From: CAKZLS01 sp963771545
GTDB lineage: Bacteria; Pseudomonadota; Alphaproteobacteria; Rhodospirillales; Defluviicoccaceae
NCBI GenBank assembly: GCA_963771545.1
Contig: CAVYTX010000002.1
Coordinates: forward strand, 124,001-188,000
Length of the DNA: 64,000 nucleotides
Reading direction: 5' to 3'
This document shows positions 29,754 to 37,804 of this stretch, piece after piece; position 1 is the first letter of the stretch, and every line of letters begins with the position of its first letter. Both the position numbers and the translations under genes were made by a program. The notes below the pieces were generated by a model. That model was not told the origin of the DNA and ran no database searches. It saw only the letters and a list, made by a program, of their open reading frames with translations.

Positions 29754-30839
29754 TTATGCGTCTGCCTGCTCGAGGGTAAGGTACCCGAGGGTGGAGTGGG
29801 TCCACTGTCGATTTTACAACCACACGACAGAATATCTCCGTTACCGAAACTGCGGCCGAGCGGAGGGTCGTGTGTACCTGGGACCCGTGGGTCGGTTGGA
29901 CTGTCCGCATTCATAGCGTCGTAGGAAAGGCGGCCGGCGCGGTCGCGCGGTGCGGCGCTGCGGGTGTTTCGTCGGAGGTTAGAGCGTTTCGGCGAGATCG
30001 AGACGCGGATCGCCTATGATCACGCGTCGACCCGCCAGCCTCTCGATCTCGAGCCTTTGTCCTTCGCCACCCGCGCGCAGTACCTCAGGACCTTCTGGAC
30101 TGCGTCCGAGACCGACGCCCGCCTGAAGAAGCGCATTGTGCACGCGGTGATCCGCGAGGCGGTCGCCGATCTTGACGACGAGCCGGCCGAGATCGTCCTG
30201 ACGATTCACTGAATGGGCGGTGCGCATACCAAGCTGCGGCTTCTGCCCCGGCAGTGCGAGCAGCGCAACAGCACATCTCCAGATATCGTCGCTGCGGTCG
30301 GACACTCGCCCTCATCGCCAAGGATGACGTCATCACCAACATTCTCAACCGCAATGGTCTCAGGACGGGGAACGGAAATTGCCGGACCCAGGCGCGGGTG
30401 ACATCGCGGGTGAACAGATCGAAAACTGTAGCCAGGTACAGCCAGCCTTCATCGGTAGGGATGTAAGTGATGTCATTTAGCCAAATCTCGTTCGGCCGGG
30501 TGGCCAGAAAAGTTAGGTCGAGCAGATTGTCGGCGACCGGCCGGCTGTGATTGCTGTCGGTGGTGACGACCTTCAATCACCGAAGCTCACCGCGACAAGA
30601 TGGCGAATTTTATTCCGCCCCTTTTGGGAAAATTGCACCGCCGATGACAGCCACAACGGCCACGGTTACCTGGCATGGACACGCTGGATACCGGCCAGCA
30701 GTATCCGATTCTCCGCCGCCCTGGGATTTTCCCGGCAGCCACGCCAAGTGTAGTAGCCGCTGTGCGAGATCTCCAGGGCATCGCGCATTAGGCGCGCCGG
30801 CCAAGCGTCGCGATGATCCTCGTTGAAGCGGAACTTCAT
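29754..30839 (-). pseudogene. IS3-type orfB fragments
   Basis: Three pieces of one transposase are recognisable on the minus strand: the start MKFRFNEDHRDAWPARLMRD with SGYYTWR (30839-30666), the catalytic region NEIWLNDITYIPTDEGWLYLATVFDLFT (30576-30412), and the end HSTLGYLTLEQADA with its stop (29799-29754). The middle between pieces 1 and 2 is deleted, and foreign DNA separates pieces 2 and 3; a stop also precedes the last piece. Confidence 0.7.
29960..30412 (+). pseudogene. Serine recombinase C-terminal remnant
   Basis: Reads LSFATRAQYLRTFWTASETDARLKKRIVHAVIREAVADL then IVLTIHWMGGAHTKLRL, and in a second frame DDVITNILNRNGLRTGNGN. These are the usual C-terminal blocks of large serine recombinases (the WxGG strand pair and the LNRxGxRTGxGxxW HTH). 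At least one frameshift and no catalytic domain, so it is dead. Its ends coincide with the break in the IS3-type orfB. Confidence 0.6.
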
Positions 30840-30849
30840 TTCGATGGCG

Positions 30850-31179
30850 CCGAGAAAATGGCGGTTGTTGCTTCTGTAGAATGTCCCGCCCCATGCGCAG
30901 CCGCCGGGCATCCCGACGAGGGCGAGCCATCTTAGCCGACCGGTGACCGGGCGTTCCAGCCTGCGGCGCTACCGCTTGCGTACTGCGGCGCTGCGATACC
31001 TCCGCGTGCATCCTCAGGACTGCATTGCGCCAGGTCCGCAGCATTGACGGCTGGATGCCCCACTCGATGGCGATCTGCGTCAGTGGCCTGCCGCTCGCCT
31101 GCAACAGAGCAACCGCCCCCGCTTGGACTCGTCCGTGAAACTCCGACGCGTTTTCGTCATCAGATACTCGTTGCTCCAT
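30850..31179 (-). pseudogene. IS3-type orfA, frameshifted
   Basis: HTH protein of IS3 elements: EFHGRVQAGAVALLQASGRPLTQIAIEWGIQPSMLRTWRNAVL is intact, while the coiled-coil end (RRLRMGRDILQKQQPPF) passes into the wrong frame before orfB. ATG 31179 opens the reading frame just inside the right inverted repeat. Confidence 0.65.
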
Positions 31180-31356
31180 GTCGCAGCTTAACAAAGGTGT
31201 CCACCAAATCGAGGGAGGTTCACCCCAAGATGCAAGCATGAGGAGCAAGAGCACGGCCGGTCCATCCCATTGAAGGCTGGTTGCAGCTTGCGGATTCTCT
31301 CCGACGAACTGACATCCATTCCACGCGCGCATAGGCGCAGCACAGCTACGTCGGGT

Positions 31357-32061
31357 CTATGCCCTACCGCTCGTCCCCCCGGCGACGTCCAGCAAGAGGT
31401 CCGGATCCGGGCGCCTGTGTGGCAGACCCACTGCTTTCTGCGATCCCAAGGTGACCAATGCGATGGCGATCCACGTGGCGTGAAAGAGCAGACCGAAGCT
31501 TAGGGCGGCTTGACCCGGAAGTGGACCGATCGCCGCCCGCGCCCACAATTCATTGAACGAGACGATTGGCGTTGGGTGGACAATAATTTTGGCCAGGTAG
31601 CACGCCAGAAGCGCGGCGAAGATCCAGCCGTAGGTTCTCCGGATGCGGCGGCCGAGAGCCTCCATGAACGAGATGTGGAAACGCATGTCCCCGTAGTCCT
31701 CGGCGAGCAGTTCATTCCACCGATTGCCGGTTCGCACTTCTTGTCCGCGCAGAATCGGACCGTAGAAGTTGATCTCCAAGACACGCACGCGTACGCGGAA
31801 CAGATCATAGTACAAATACCGGCGCGACTCGAAGAAGAGGAAGATGATGACGACCCAGCTTACCAGCAAGATCGGAATGGGGGATGCGTCCGCGCTGCTG
31901 AAGGCCACGGACAAGGCGATGCCGGTGACAACAATCGCCCAATTGCTGGTTGTGTCGAGACGGTTCCGCCAGACTTTGCTCTGGTACATTTCTCCTCGAT
32001 AAAGGTGCGCGATAGCGCCGATCTCGGCGGTGCCGAGTTTTAACGCCTGTTCACTGTCCAT
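31357..32061 (-). CDS. DUF2270-type integral membrane protein
   Basis: 234 residues matching the DUF2270 pattern: EIGAIAHLYRGEMYQSKVWRNRLDTTSNWAIVVTGIALSVAFS, then IPILLVSWVVIIFLFFESRRYLYYDLFRVRVRVLEINFYGPIL, and two C-terminal membrane segments (WIFAALLACYLAKIIV and LSFGLLFHATWIAIALVTL). Four membrane helices in all; function unknown. ATG 32061 follows GGGAGAAG and discards a long non-family N-terminal extension of the open frame. It stands alone between the decayed element and the alcohol-oxidation locus. 32062-32373 shows nothing. Confidence 0.8.
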   Translation of the reverse strand: MDSEQALKLGTAEIGAIAHLYRGEMYQSKVWRNRLDTTSNWAIVVTGIALSVAFSSADASPIPILLVSWVVIIFLFFESRRYLYYDLFRVRVRVLEINFYGPILRGQEVRTGNRWNELLAEDYGDMRFHISFMEALGRRIRRTYGWIFAALLACYLAKIIVHPTPIVSFNELWARAAIGPLPGQAALSFGLLFHATWIAIALVTLGSQKAVGLPHRRPDPDLLLDVAGGTSGRA

Positions 32062-32373
32062 AGTCGCTTCTCCCGTTTGAAATCCTGCTCGATGGGGAAT
32101 TGTCTTGCTAAAAAATCGCCTTGGAAAGCGCTCTCTCGCTCGCGTCGCGGAAACCAGCGAAGCGATGCGAACCTTGGGCTCGATGTGCGATTTTGTTAGA
32201 GGTTGTCGGACACCTGCCGCAAAGGGGTGGTTCCGTTTTGGGGTGCGCACGGGCGTTGTGGCCTTGGCGCCCCGCGCCGAGGCAATTCGACGTTTCGCTA
32301 AATGACGTGGACAGGCATCTAAGCTTATAAAGGCGGTTAGGTTAACAGGGGGTCGGTGATTGGAGACTACCCC

Positions 32374-32577
32374 ATGTCATGTACAGAACGCGCAATTCGC
32401 GAGCTCATCCTCCATAATTGGAAAGACGCCAGGGAATGGGCGTCTGCACTGACTGCGCTGAGCGATGTGACTGACGGCCAAATCGACGAACGTCTGCGGC
32501 AAGTAATTATTTCCCCTTCAGAGCCCGTCCACGAATCCCACAGGCCGACGAGGGCGAACGGCCGGTCCATAGGCTGA
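32374..32577 (+). CDS. Small uncharacterised protein
   Basis: 67 residues starting MSCTERAIRELILHNWKDAREWASALTALSD, with a GGAGA 12 bases before ATG 32374. The N-terminal half looks like an amphipathic helix pair; no family is recognised. It is short and isolated, so coding status is uncertain. The rest of the gap to 32763 has a low-complexity CTTCTG/CTTCGG run (32634-32662) and no clear gene. Confidence 0.4.
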   Translation: MSCTERAIRELILHNWKDAREWASALTALSDVTDGQIDERLRQVIISPSEPVHESHRPTRANGRSIG

Positions 32578-32762
32578 TGTTGTCCGGCCGCTTATTGTGG
32601 GCCACCGGCGGCGACCAGCTTTCCGCGAGACTGCTTCTGCTTCTGCTTCGGCTTCACCTTCGGCAATCGACGTTGACGGGCCGTGGCAACCCCGCCAAAG
32701 GTCAGAGCAACGGGTTCTCGTCCGGATCGCGAAGGTCGTGAGCCAACGCGCCGGCGACGCCG

Positions 32763-33788
32763 TTACCGCAAATTCAGAACGATCCGACCTTCGATGGTGC
32801 CTTGGCGCATCTGATCGAAGATAGCGTTAATGTTCTCGAGGCGATCGCTGGTGACGGTTGACTTAACCAACCCTTCTCCGGCGAATTCGAGCGCTTCCTC
32901 CAAATCCATGCGTGTGCCAACAATAGAGCCGCGGATAGTTTGCCCTTTCAGAATGACGTCGAAAATTGGAAGCGGAAAATCCCCCGGCGGCAGTCCGTTC
33001 AGCGACAGGACGCCGTTGCGGCGCAGCATGCCGAGAGATTGAGCGAAGGCCTGGCGTGACACGGCCGTGACCAGCGCGCCATGGGCTCCGCCGATCTCTT
33101 TCTGGGCGAACGCGACCGGGTCCTCGTTGGCGGCGTTGACCGCGAGGTCCGCGCCAAGCTCTTTCGCCAGGGTCAGTTTGTCGTCCGCGATATCCATGGC
33201 AAGAACATGCATGCCCATCGCCTTGGCGTATTGCACGGCAACGTGACCGAGACCGCCGATCCCGACGATGGCACACCATTGCCCCGGGCGAACCTCTGTT
33301 ACCTTCAATCCCTTATAAACCGTGACGCCGGCACAAAGGATCGGCGCGATTTCAACAAAATCAACCGACTTCGGCAGCAAACCGGCGAAGTTGGCATCCG
33401 CGAGCGTATATTCGGCATAGCCGCCATCGACGCTGTAGCCGGTCATCTGCTGGCTCTCGCAGAGGGTTTCCCAGCCCGTCGTGCAAAATTGGCAGTGGCC
33501 GCAAGCGGTGTGCAGCCATGGAATACCGACCCGATCGCCTTCCTTCAGCCGGCTGACGCCAGCCCCGACGGCGGCAACGAAGCCGACCCCCTCATGGCCC
33601 GGGATCAGCGGAAGTTTTGGTTTCACCGGCCAGTCGCCGTTCGCGGCATGCAGGTCCGTGTGACAGACGCCAGAAGCTTGAATTTTGACCAACACCTCTC
33701 CGGGTCCGACTTCCGGCACCGGCACTTCGTCAATGGTCAATGGCATGCCGAACTCATGAACACGTGCGGCCTTCATTGTGGTGACCAT
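32763..33788 (-). CDS. adhP: Zinc-dependent alcohol dehydrogenase (AdhP-type)
   Basis: Cytoplasmic NAD-dependent medium-chain alcohol dehydrogenase, 341 residues, interconverting alcohols and aldehydes. Catalytic zinc ligands lie in SGVCHTDLHAANGDW and GHEGVGFV; the structural zinc site is ACGHCQFCTTGWETLC; the Rossmann loop is VGIGGLGHVAVQYAKAMG. ATG 33788 follows AGGAGGAG. It is the last gene of the minus-strand alcohol operon, 288 bases after apbE, so it may have its own promoter. It gives a cytoplasmic counterpart to the periplasmic PQQ enzyme. Confidence 0.93.
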   Translation of the reverse strand: MVTTMKAARVHEFGMPLTIDEVPVPEVGPGEVLVKIQASGVCHTDLHAANGDWPVKPKLPLIPGHEGVGFVAAVGAGVSRLKEGDRVGIPWLHTACGHCQFCTTGWETLCESQQMTGYSVDGGYAEYTLADANFAGLLPKSVDFVEIAPILCAGVTVYKGLKVTEVRPGQWCAIVGIGGLGHVAVQYAKAMGMHVLAMDIADDKLTLAKELGADLAVNAANEDPVAFAQKEIGGAHGALVTAVSRQAFAQSLGMLRRNGVLSLNGLPPGDFPLPIFDVILKGQTIRGSIVGTRMDLEEALEFAGEGLVKSTVTSDRLENINAIFDQMRQGTIEGRIVLNLR

Positions 33789-34076
33789 GCTCTCCTCCTC
33801 TTGCGGTGATAATAATAATCTTCAAACCATTTTCCAGGCGAACCACAGTATCCGAGGTCGCTTCAAGGATCTTGAGACCAATCCGCGAAGCCATATCCTC
33901 AACTCTGGTCATGGTGTGCATCTCTACGGGATCGGTGACGCTGAACATCGCCCGCATATTATGACCACTCACTCTTCGCTGCTTTTGCAAAACCCTCGGA
34001 CACTCTACCCTCCCCCGGTAAGGCTTGTGACGCTCTTCTGCTCCATATAAAGCCGCCATTGCGGGAGCGGAGCCCT

Positions 34077-35051
34077 TCAAGCGCGAATTCGGACGACCCG
34101 GTGATCATCGTCGATGAGGACTGCCTCCAATCCCCCTCCTGTCTCAAGGATCGTCTCGGCCGCGGTCTTCGGCGCCACGGCGATTGCCGTCGAAAGCGCA
34201 TCAGCCCGCATTGCCGACGGGGCGATGACCGAGACGCTGGTCCAGCCGCGGGCGGAGCGGCCGGTTCGCGGATCGAACAGGTGATGGTTGTCGGAGTTCG
34301 CGTCGAACGGGGTGGCGAGCGGACTTGAGGTGGCGACCGCCCGGTCGGAGAGGGTAAGCACCGTTGCCAGTCCTTTCCGATCGGGCCAACCCACGCCGAT
34401 ACGCCACGGCTCGCCCGTCGCCCGGTCTCCCAACGCACGGAATTCGCCGAGGTTGACCAACACATGCTCGAAACCGTGATGACGGAGCCTGCCCGCGACC
34501 CGGTCGGTGGCATGGCCCTGGGCAATGCCGTTCAGCGTCGCCGCCATGTGCGGTTGGTCAAACGCCAAACGGTCGCGGCCGATGGAGAGCTGCTGCCATC
34601 CGATCAACGGCCGCGCCCGTTCGAGTGCCGCAGCGAGGAGCGCCGGGTTCTTCTGTCCGCGCACGTAGGCTTTCCAAAGCGGCTGAACCGTTACGTCGAA
34701 GGCGCCGTCGCTGATGCGCGAAACAAAGGCGGTAAAGTTCAGAACCTCCACCAGGTCGGCCGGCGGGTCGTCGAGGGCTCCCGCCATGTTCAGGGCGTTC
34801 AGCGCCGAGTCTCGGCGATACAGGCTGAACACCCGCTCGATGCGCTGGATCTCCGCGATACAGTCCTCGATGGCGCGCCGGGCCCGTGCCCGGTCGGGAT
34901 GGCGGATGGTGAGTTCGGCCTCCGCGCCCAACGCGTGGCCGCGCCAGCGGGTGAGCGGAGTTTCCGCAAAAGCGACGGGCGAGCGCAGCGCCGCGGCGCT
35001 GGCGGCCATGAGCCCTAGGAACCGGCGGCGGGTCAGTCGGTGCTTGGTCAT
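34077..35051 (-). CDS. apbE: FAD:protein FMN transferase (ApbE family)
   Basis: 324-residue periplasmic flavin transferase that links FMN from FAD to a Thr of target proteins. A twin-arginine signal (TRRRFLGLMAASAAAL) opens it. Family blocks are FSLYRRDSALNALN, GAFDVTVQPLWKAY, TLNGIAQGHATDRVAGRL, VLVNLGEFRALG and HLFDPRTGRSARGW with ADALSTAIAV at the magnesium site. ATG 35051 overlaps the stop of the NosR-like gene as ATGA, so the two are coupled; the NosR-like protein has an FMN attachment motif and is the obvious substrate. This is the NosX arrangement, but no nosZ is present. Confidence 0.93.
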   Translation of the reverse strand: MTKHRLTRRRFLGLMAASAAALRSPVAFAETPLTRWRGHALGAEAELTIRHPDRARARRAIEDCIAEIQRIERVFSLYRRDSALNALNMAGALDDPPADLVEVLNFTAFVSRISDGAFDVTVQPLWKAYVRGQKNPALLAAALERARPLIGWQQLSIGRDRLAFDQPHMAATLNGIAQGHATDRVAGRLRHHGFEHVLVNLGEFRALGDRATGEPWRIGVGWPDRKGLATVLTLSDRAVATSSPLATPFDANSDNHHLFDPRTGRSARGWTSVSVIAPSAMRADALSTAIAVAPKTAAETILETGGGLEAVLIDDDHRVVRIRA

Positions 35052-37198
35052 TGCGCGGCCGACGCAATGCGCCGTTCTCTTTTCTTGAGCGCCAGCCGCT
35101 CGGGCACGCAGAGTTGTGGCGTTTCGATGATGGTGACGCAATCGAGGCATTGGAAGCACTCGTCATAATCGATCCGCCCGTCGGGCTCGATGGCGCCGTA
35201 CTCGCACCTGGCCTTGCAGAACTGACAGGGCGCGCCGCATTCCGGCCGCCGAACGATCCAGTCCAGCCTCCGGAACTTTCCGACAATCGCAAGCACCGCG
35301 CCCAACGGGCATACGTAGCGGCAGAACCCCTTGAACATGAAGGCGCCGAGCACCAGCCAGAACGCCGCATAGACCACAAACGGCGGACCGCGGTCGAACA
35401 TCAGCGTAATGGCGGTCTTGAAGGGTTCCAGTTCCACCAGGTAATCGGCCGCGGCCGTGGACGTGAACGACGCGGCGAAAAGCAACGCCAGGAGGATATA
35501 CTTGACCCGCTTCAGTCTGCGGTCGTCCCAAGGGTGGACCCGGATTTTCGGAAGCCGAAGCCTTCGCCCCAAGACATAGGCGAACTCCTGCAGAGCGCCG
35601 TAGGGGCACAGCCAGCCGCAGAAGAATCCGCGCCCCCAGATGACTAGCGACACCAGGGTCACGCCCCAGACGATGAGCAGGAACGGCTCGTAGAGCAGGA
35701 ACACCAGACTGCGGCCATCGACGATGCTGCCGACAATGCCCACCGGAGTGACGATACTGAGCTGCCCCTGCGCCCAGAATCCGACGAAAACCACCATGAA
35801 CGCCAGCATGCTCAGGCGGATCAGCCGGTAGTGGGGCTGTCGGGCGAGCCAAGTCATGCGCCCTGCCAACAACCAAACCAGCAAAGTCAGAAAGGCGATT
35901 AGCACAACGATGTCGACGGCGCGATCCTGCAGCGCGGCCAGCCACGGCGGTGTGTTTTTCACCTCAGCCGGGATATCGAAAAACCGCGTGGGCGCCTGGT
36001 AGTCGACCTGGTAATCGCGGACTCCCGGTTCGGGCCGGAACGTCCCGTGCTCGCGGAGTACCCGAACCACGAGTGCCCAGGGAGATGCCGGGTCGAACCC
36101 GAGCCGCGTGTCGGCCCGCAGAACCATCGCCTGTTCGAAGTCGGGGACACCCGCGGCGAAGCGTGTCTCCACATCGGCATCGCGGAGCGTCACCGGCAGG
36201 CCGTCCTGGGCGGCGGTGATCCGATCCGGCTCTGAATTTCGAATGAAATCGTCGTCAACGAGGCGATGGCGTCCGTTGGCTAGCACCAGGATGGGTTCCT
36301 CGTGAGCGCCCATGGTCCGCTCGACAGCCTCCACGGTTTCGGGTGTGAGCACCGCGCGGGCCAAGCTCGGCGGGCCGATGTCCACAACCCAAAGGTCCAG
36401 ATAGTTCGCCTCGGGCTGGGCCTTGGCCTCGGGATCGTCGTTTTCCCAGATGCTGTTTTCGAAGGCCCGTTGAATCTCTGTGTTGGAGAGACGAAGATGC
36501 CCGGCAATCCCCTCGTTCACTAGGTCGGTCCAATCCAGCGTCTCATTGTAATCAGGCAGGGGGCGCGCGGCGGCGCGGCGGGCTATTCCTTGCATGCGTT
36601 CGCGCGCAACCGCCAGGGCCGCGGCCAGAATGGTTTCGTTGGCGATGCGCACGGAGGCCGTTGCCTTGGTAATGCCATCCACGTACGCATGGGTGGAACC
36701 GGCGTCCCCGGAGGGTCGCTTTCCGCTGCTCACGGTGATGGAATCGCCGATGGACAGTCCGCGATACTGCTCGACGAATTCATGGAACGGGCCTGGACCG
36801 AGGCCGGAGACAAAGATCGGCTCGTTCTGCTCGAGAATCGTCACATCAAGAAATCGGCCTTCGCGGTCGATAGTGATGAGTAGGTTGATTGGATCGCCGG
36901 AGAAGCCTGGAATCGGCGCCAGGGGCTTCAACTCGAAGACATAACCGGCCAGTTCACCGCCGGATGTCTCGATGGTCCAGACGCCGTCGAGCCCCGCGGG
37001 TTGGCCAAGCCGATATGGCGGCATGACGAGGTCGCCGAGTTCGGACTCACTGAGTTCCGCTGCTGCGCCCTGCGCCTGGCACACCAACGACAACGCGATG
37101 AAAGCGGCGTAGATGCAAAGAAAGATGCGCCCCGGCGCGCTTTTTCCGAGTGGCTCACGATCACGATTTAGCGGGCGGGCGTCCGATGGGCATGGCAT
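35048..37198 (-). CDS. NosR/NirI-type membrane flavo-iron-sulfur protein
   Basis: 716 residues. N-terminal signal-like segment, a periplasmic FMN-binding domain with the attachment motif DGITKAT (174-180, Thr180 the likely FMN site), then five or six membrane helices (~425-640) with the NosR cysteine motifs FCGWLCPYG and CRYVCPLG, and a C-terminal polyferredoxin part (CGAPCQFCKARCEYG and CFQCLDC). NosR passes quinol electrons to the periplasm for N2O reductase. Here it sits between a PQQ-enzyme cytochrome c and apbE without nos genes, so it probably serves another electron route. Start ATG 37198 lacks a clear ribosome site. Confidence 0.88.
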   Translation of the reverse strand: MPCPSDARPLNRDREPLGKSAPGRIFLCIYAAFIALSLVCQAQGAAAELSESELGDLVMPPYRLGQPAGLDGVWTIETSGGELAGYVFELKPLAPIPGFSGDPINLLITIDREGRFLDVTILEQNEPIFVSGLGPGPFHEFVEQYRGLSIGDSITVSSGKRPSGDAGSTHAYVDGITKATASVRIANETILAAALAVARERMQGIARRAAARPLPDYNETLDWTDLVNEGIAGHLRLSNTEIQRAFENSIWENDDPEAKAQPEANYLDLWVVDIGPPSLARAVLTPETVEAVERTMGAHEEPILVLANGRHRLVDDDFIRNSEPDRITAAQDGLPVTLRDADVETRFAAGVPDFEQAMVLRADTRLGFDPASPWALVVRVLREHGTFRPEPGVRDYQVDYQAPTRFFDIPAEVKNTPPWLAALQDRAVDIVVLIAFLTLLVWLLAGRMTWLARQPHYRLIRLSMLAFMVVFVGFWAQGQLSIVTPVGIVGSIVDGRSLVFLLYEPFLLIVWGVTLVSLVIWGRGFFCGWLCPYGALQEFAYVLGRRLRLPKIRVHPWDDRRLKRVKYILLALLFAASFTSTAAADYLVELEPFKTAITLMFDRGPPFVVYAAFWLVLGAFMFKGFCRYVCPLGAVLAIVGKFRRLDWIVRRPECGAPCQFCKARCEYGAIEPDGRIDYDECFQCLDCVTIIETPQLCVPERLALKKRERRIASAAQ

Positions 37199-37295
37199 TT
37201 GCGTTTAGTTCAGCGCCTCCAGGGTGGCGAGGCATCTGGGTGCATCCGGATGCCCCCGAAGAGAGTCGCAGTTCGCCCACGGGCCGGCCGCGCGG

Positions 37296-37679
37296 CTATT
37301 GGGTGTTTTCCCGAAGATACGCGATGAGATCTTGGCGATCCTCTTCCTTGCTAAGGGTTCGGAATCTCATGTTCGTACCTTCGATAAAGACCTTGGGATT
37401 CTTTATGTAAGCATCCAAGGTTTCATCGGTCCACACCACTCCGGACGCTTTCATGGCCTCCGAATAGCCGGTGAAGCTCTCCACCGTTCCGGCTTTGCGG
37501 CCGAAAATGCCGTGCAGATGCGGTCCGTCTACCTGTGATCCGTTGGGATCAAGCGAGTGGCACCGCTCGCATTTGACGAATACCTGCCGGCCTTTCTCCG
37601 CGTCGCCGGCCCAGGCTGGGCCCGCGGCGATGAGGATGCCCATGGACAGGAGGAGAATGCGGGTTCGGATCTGTGTCAT
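37296..37679 (-). CDS. Class I cytochrome c
   Basis: 127-residue periplasmic electron carrier with a signal peptide (ILLLSMGILIAAGPAWA), one heme site KCERCHS and the distal Met in GTNMRF. The pattern GDAEKGRQVFVKCERCHSLDP, GPHLHGIFGRKAGTV and YIKNPKVFIEGTNM is that of soluble cytochromes c2/c550. ATG 37679 follows GGAGAA. It lies between the PQQ dehydrogenase and the NosR-like gene and is a likely electron acceptor of either. Confidence 0.92.
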   Translation of the reverse strand: MTQIRTRILLLSMGILIAAGPAWAGDAEKGRQVFVKCERCHSLDPNGSQVDGPHLHGIFGRKAGTVESFTGYSEAMKASGVVWTDETLDAYIKNPKVFIEGTNMRFRTLSKEEDRQDLIAYLRENTQ

Positions 37680-37757
37680 GTGCTGTTCTCCGATATGGAG
37701 TTTACGATGCGGGGCAGAAAAACTCTCTCTGGGCGAAGCCGGTGGCGGAGCCGTAAC

Positions 37758-37782
37758 GCGGGGAGGAACGCGTCCTCCCCGC
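37758..37782 (-). terminator. Strong hairpin between the PQQ dehydrogenase and cytochrome c genes
   Basis: GCGGGGAGGA-ACGCG-TCCTCCCCGC is a perfect 10-bp stem with a 5-base loop in the 125-base gap. No T-run follows on the minus strand, so it may attenuate transcription or protect the 3' end of the dehydrogenase mRNA instead of terminating it. Confidence 0.45.
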
Positions 37783-37804
37783 ATGCTACGCGATCGCTTT
37801 CAAC

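Larger units (their letters stand above)
29724..31222 (-). mobile_element. Decayed IS3-family element
   Basis: Imperfect inverted ends: the left begins TGAACTTCCTCCGGAAAAGT (29724) and the right, reverse complemented, begins TGAACCTCCCTCGATTTGGT (31222); both continue GGACACC. Inside are fragments of orfA and orfB on the minus strand. A piece of a plus-strand serine recombinase gene (29960-30412) interrupts orfB. Not functional. Confidence 0.65.

Noticed and set aside
32597..32824. Lys/Gln-rich peptide readable from the CTTCTG repeats near 32640
   Set aside because: Low-complexity sequence with no start codon context and no conserved domain.
33754..34080. 108-codon minus-strand frame between apbE and adhP
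   Set aside because: No family features, overlaps the adhP start and its strong ribosome site; most likely a leader region.
34077..37198. Nitrous oxide reductase (nos) cluster
   Set aside because: NosR-like and ApbE proteins are present, but no nosZ, nosD, nosF, nosY or nosL is in the window.
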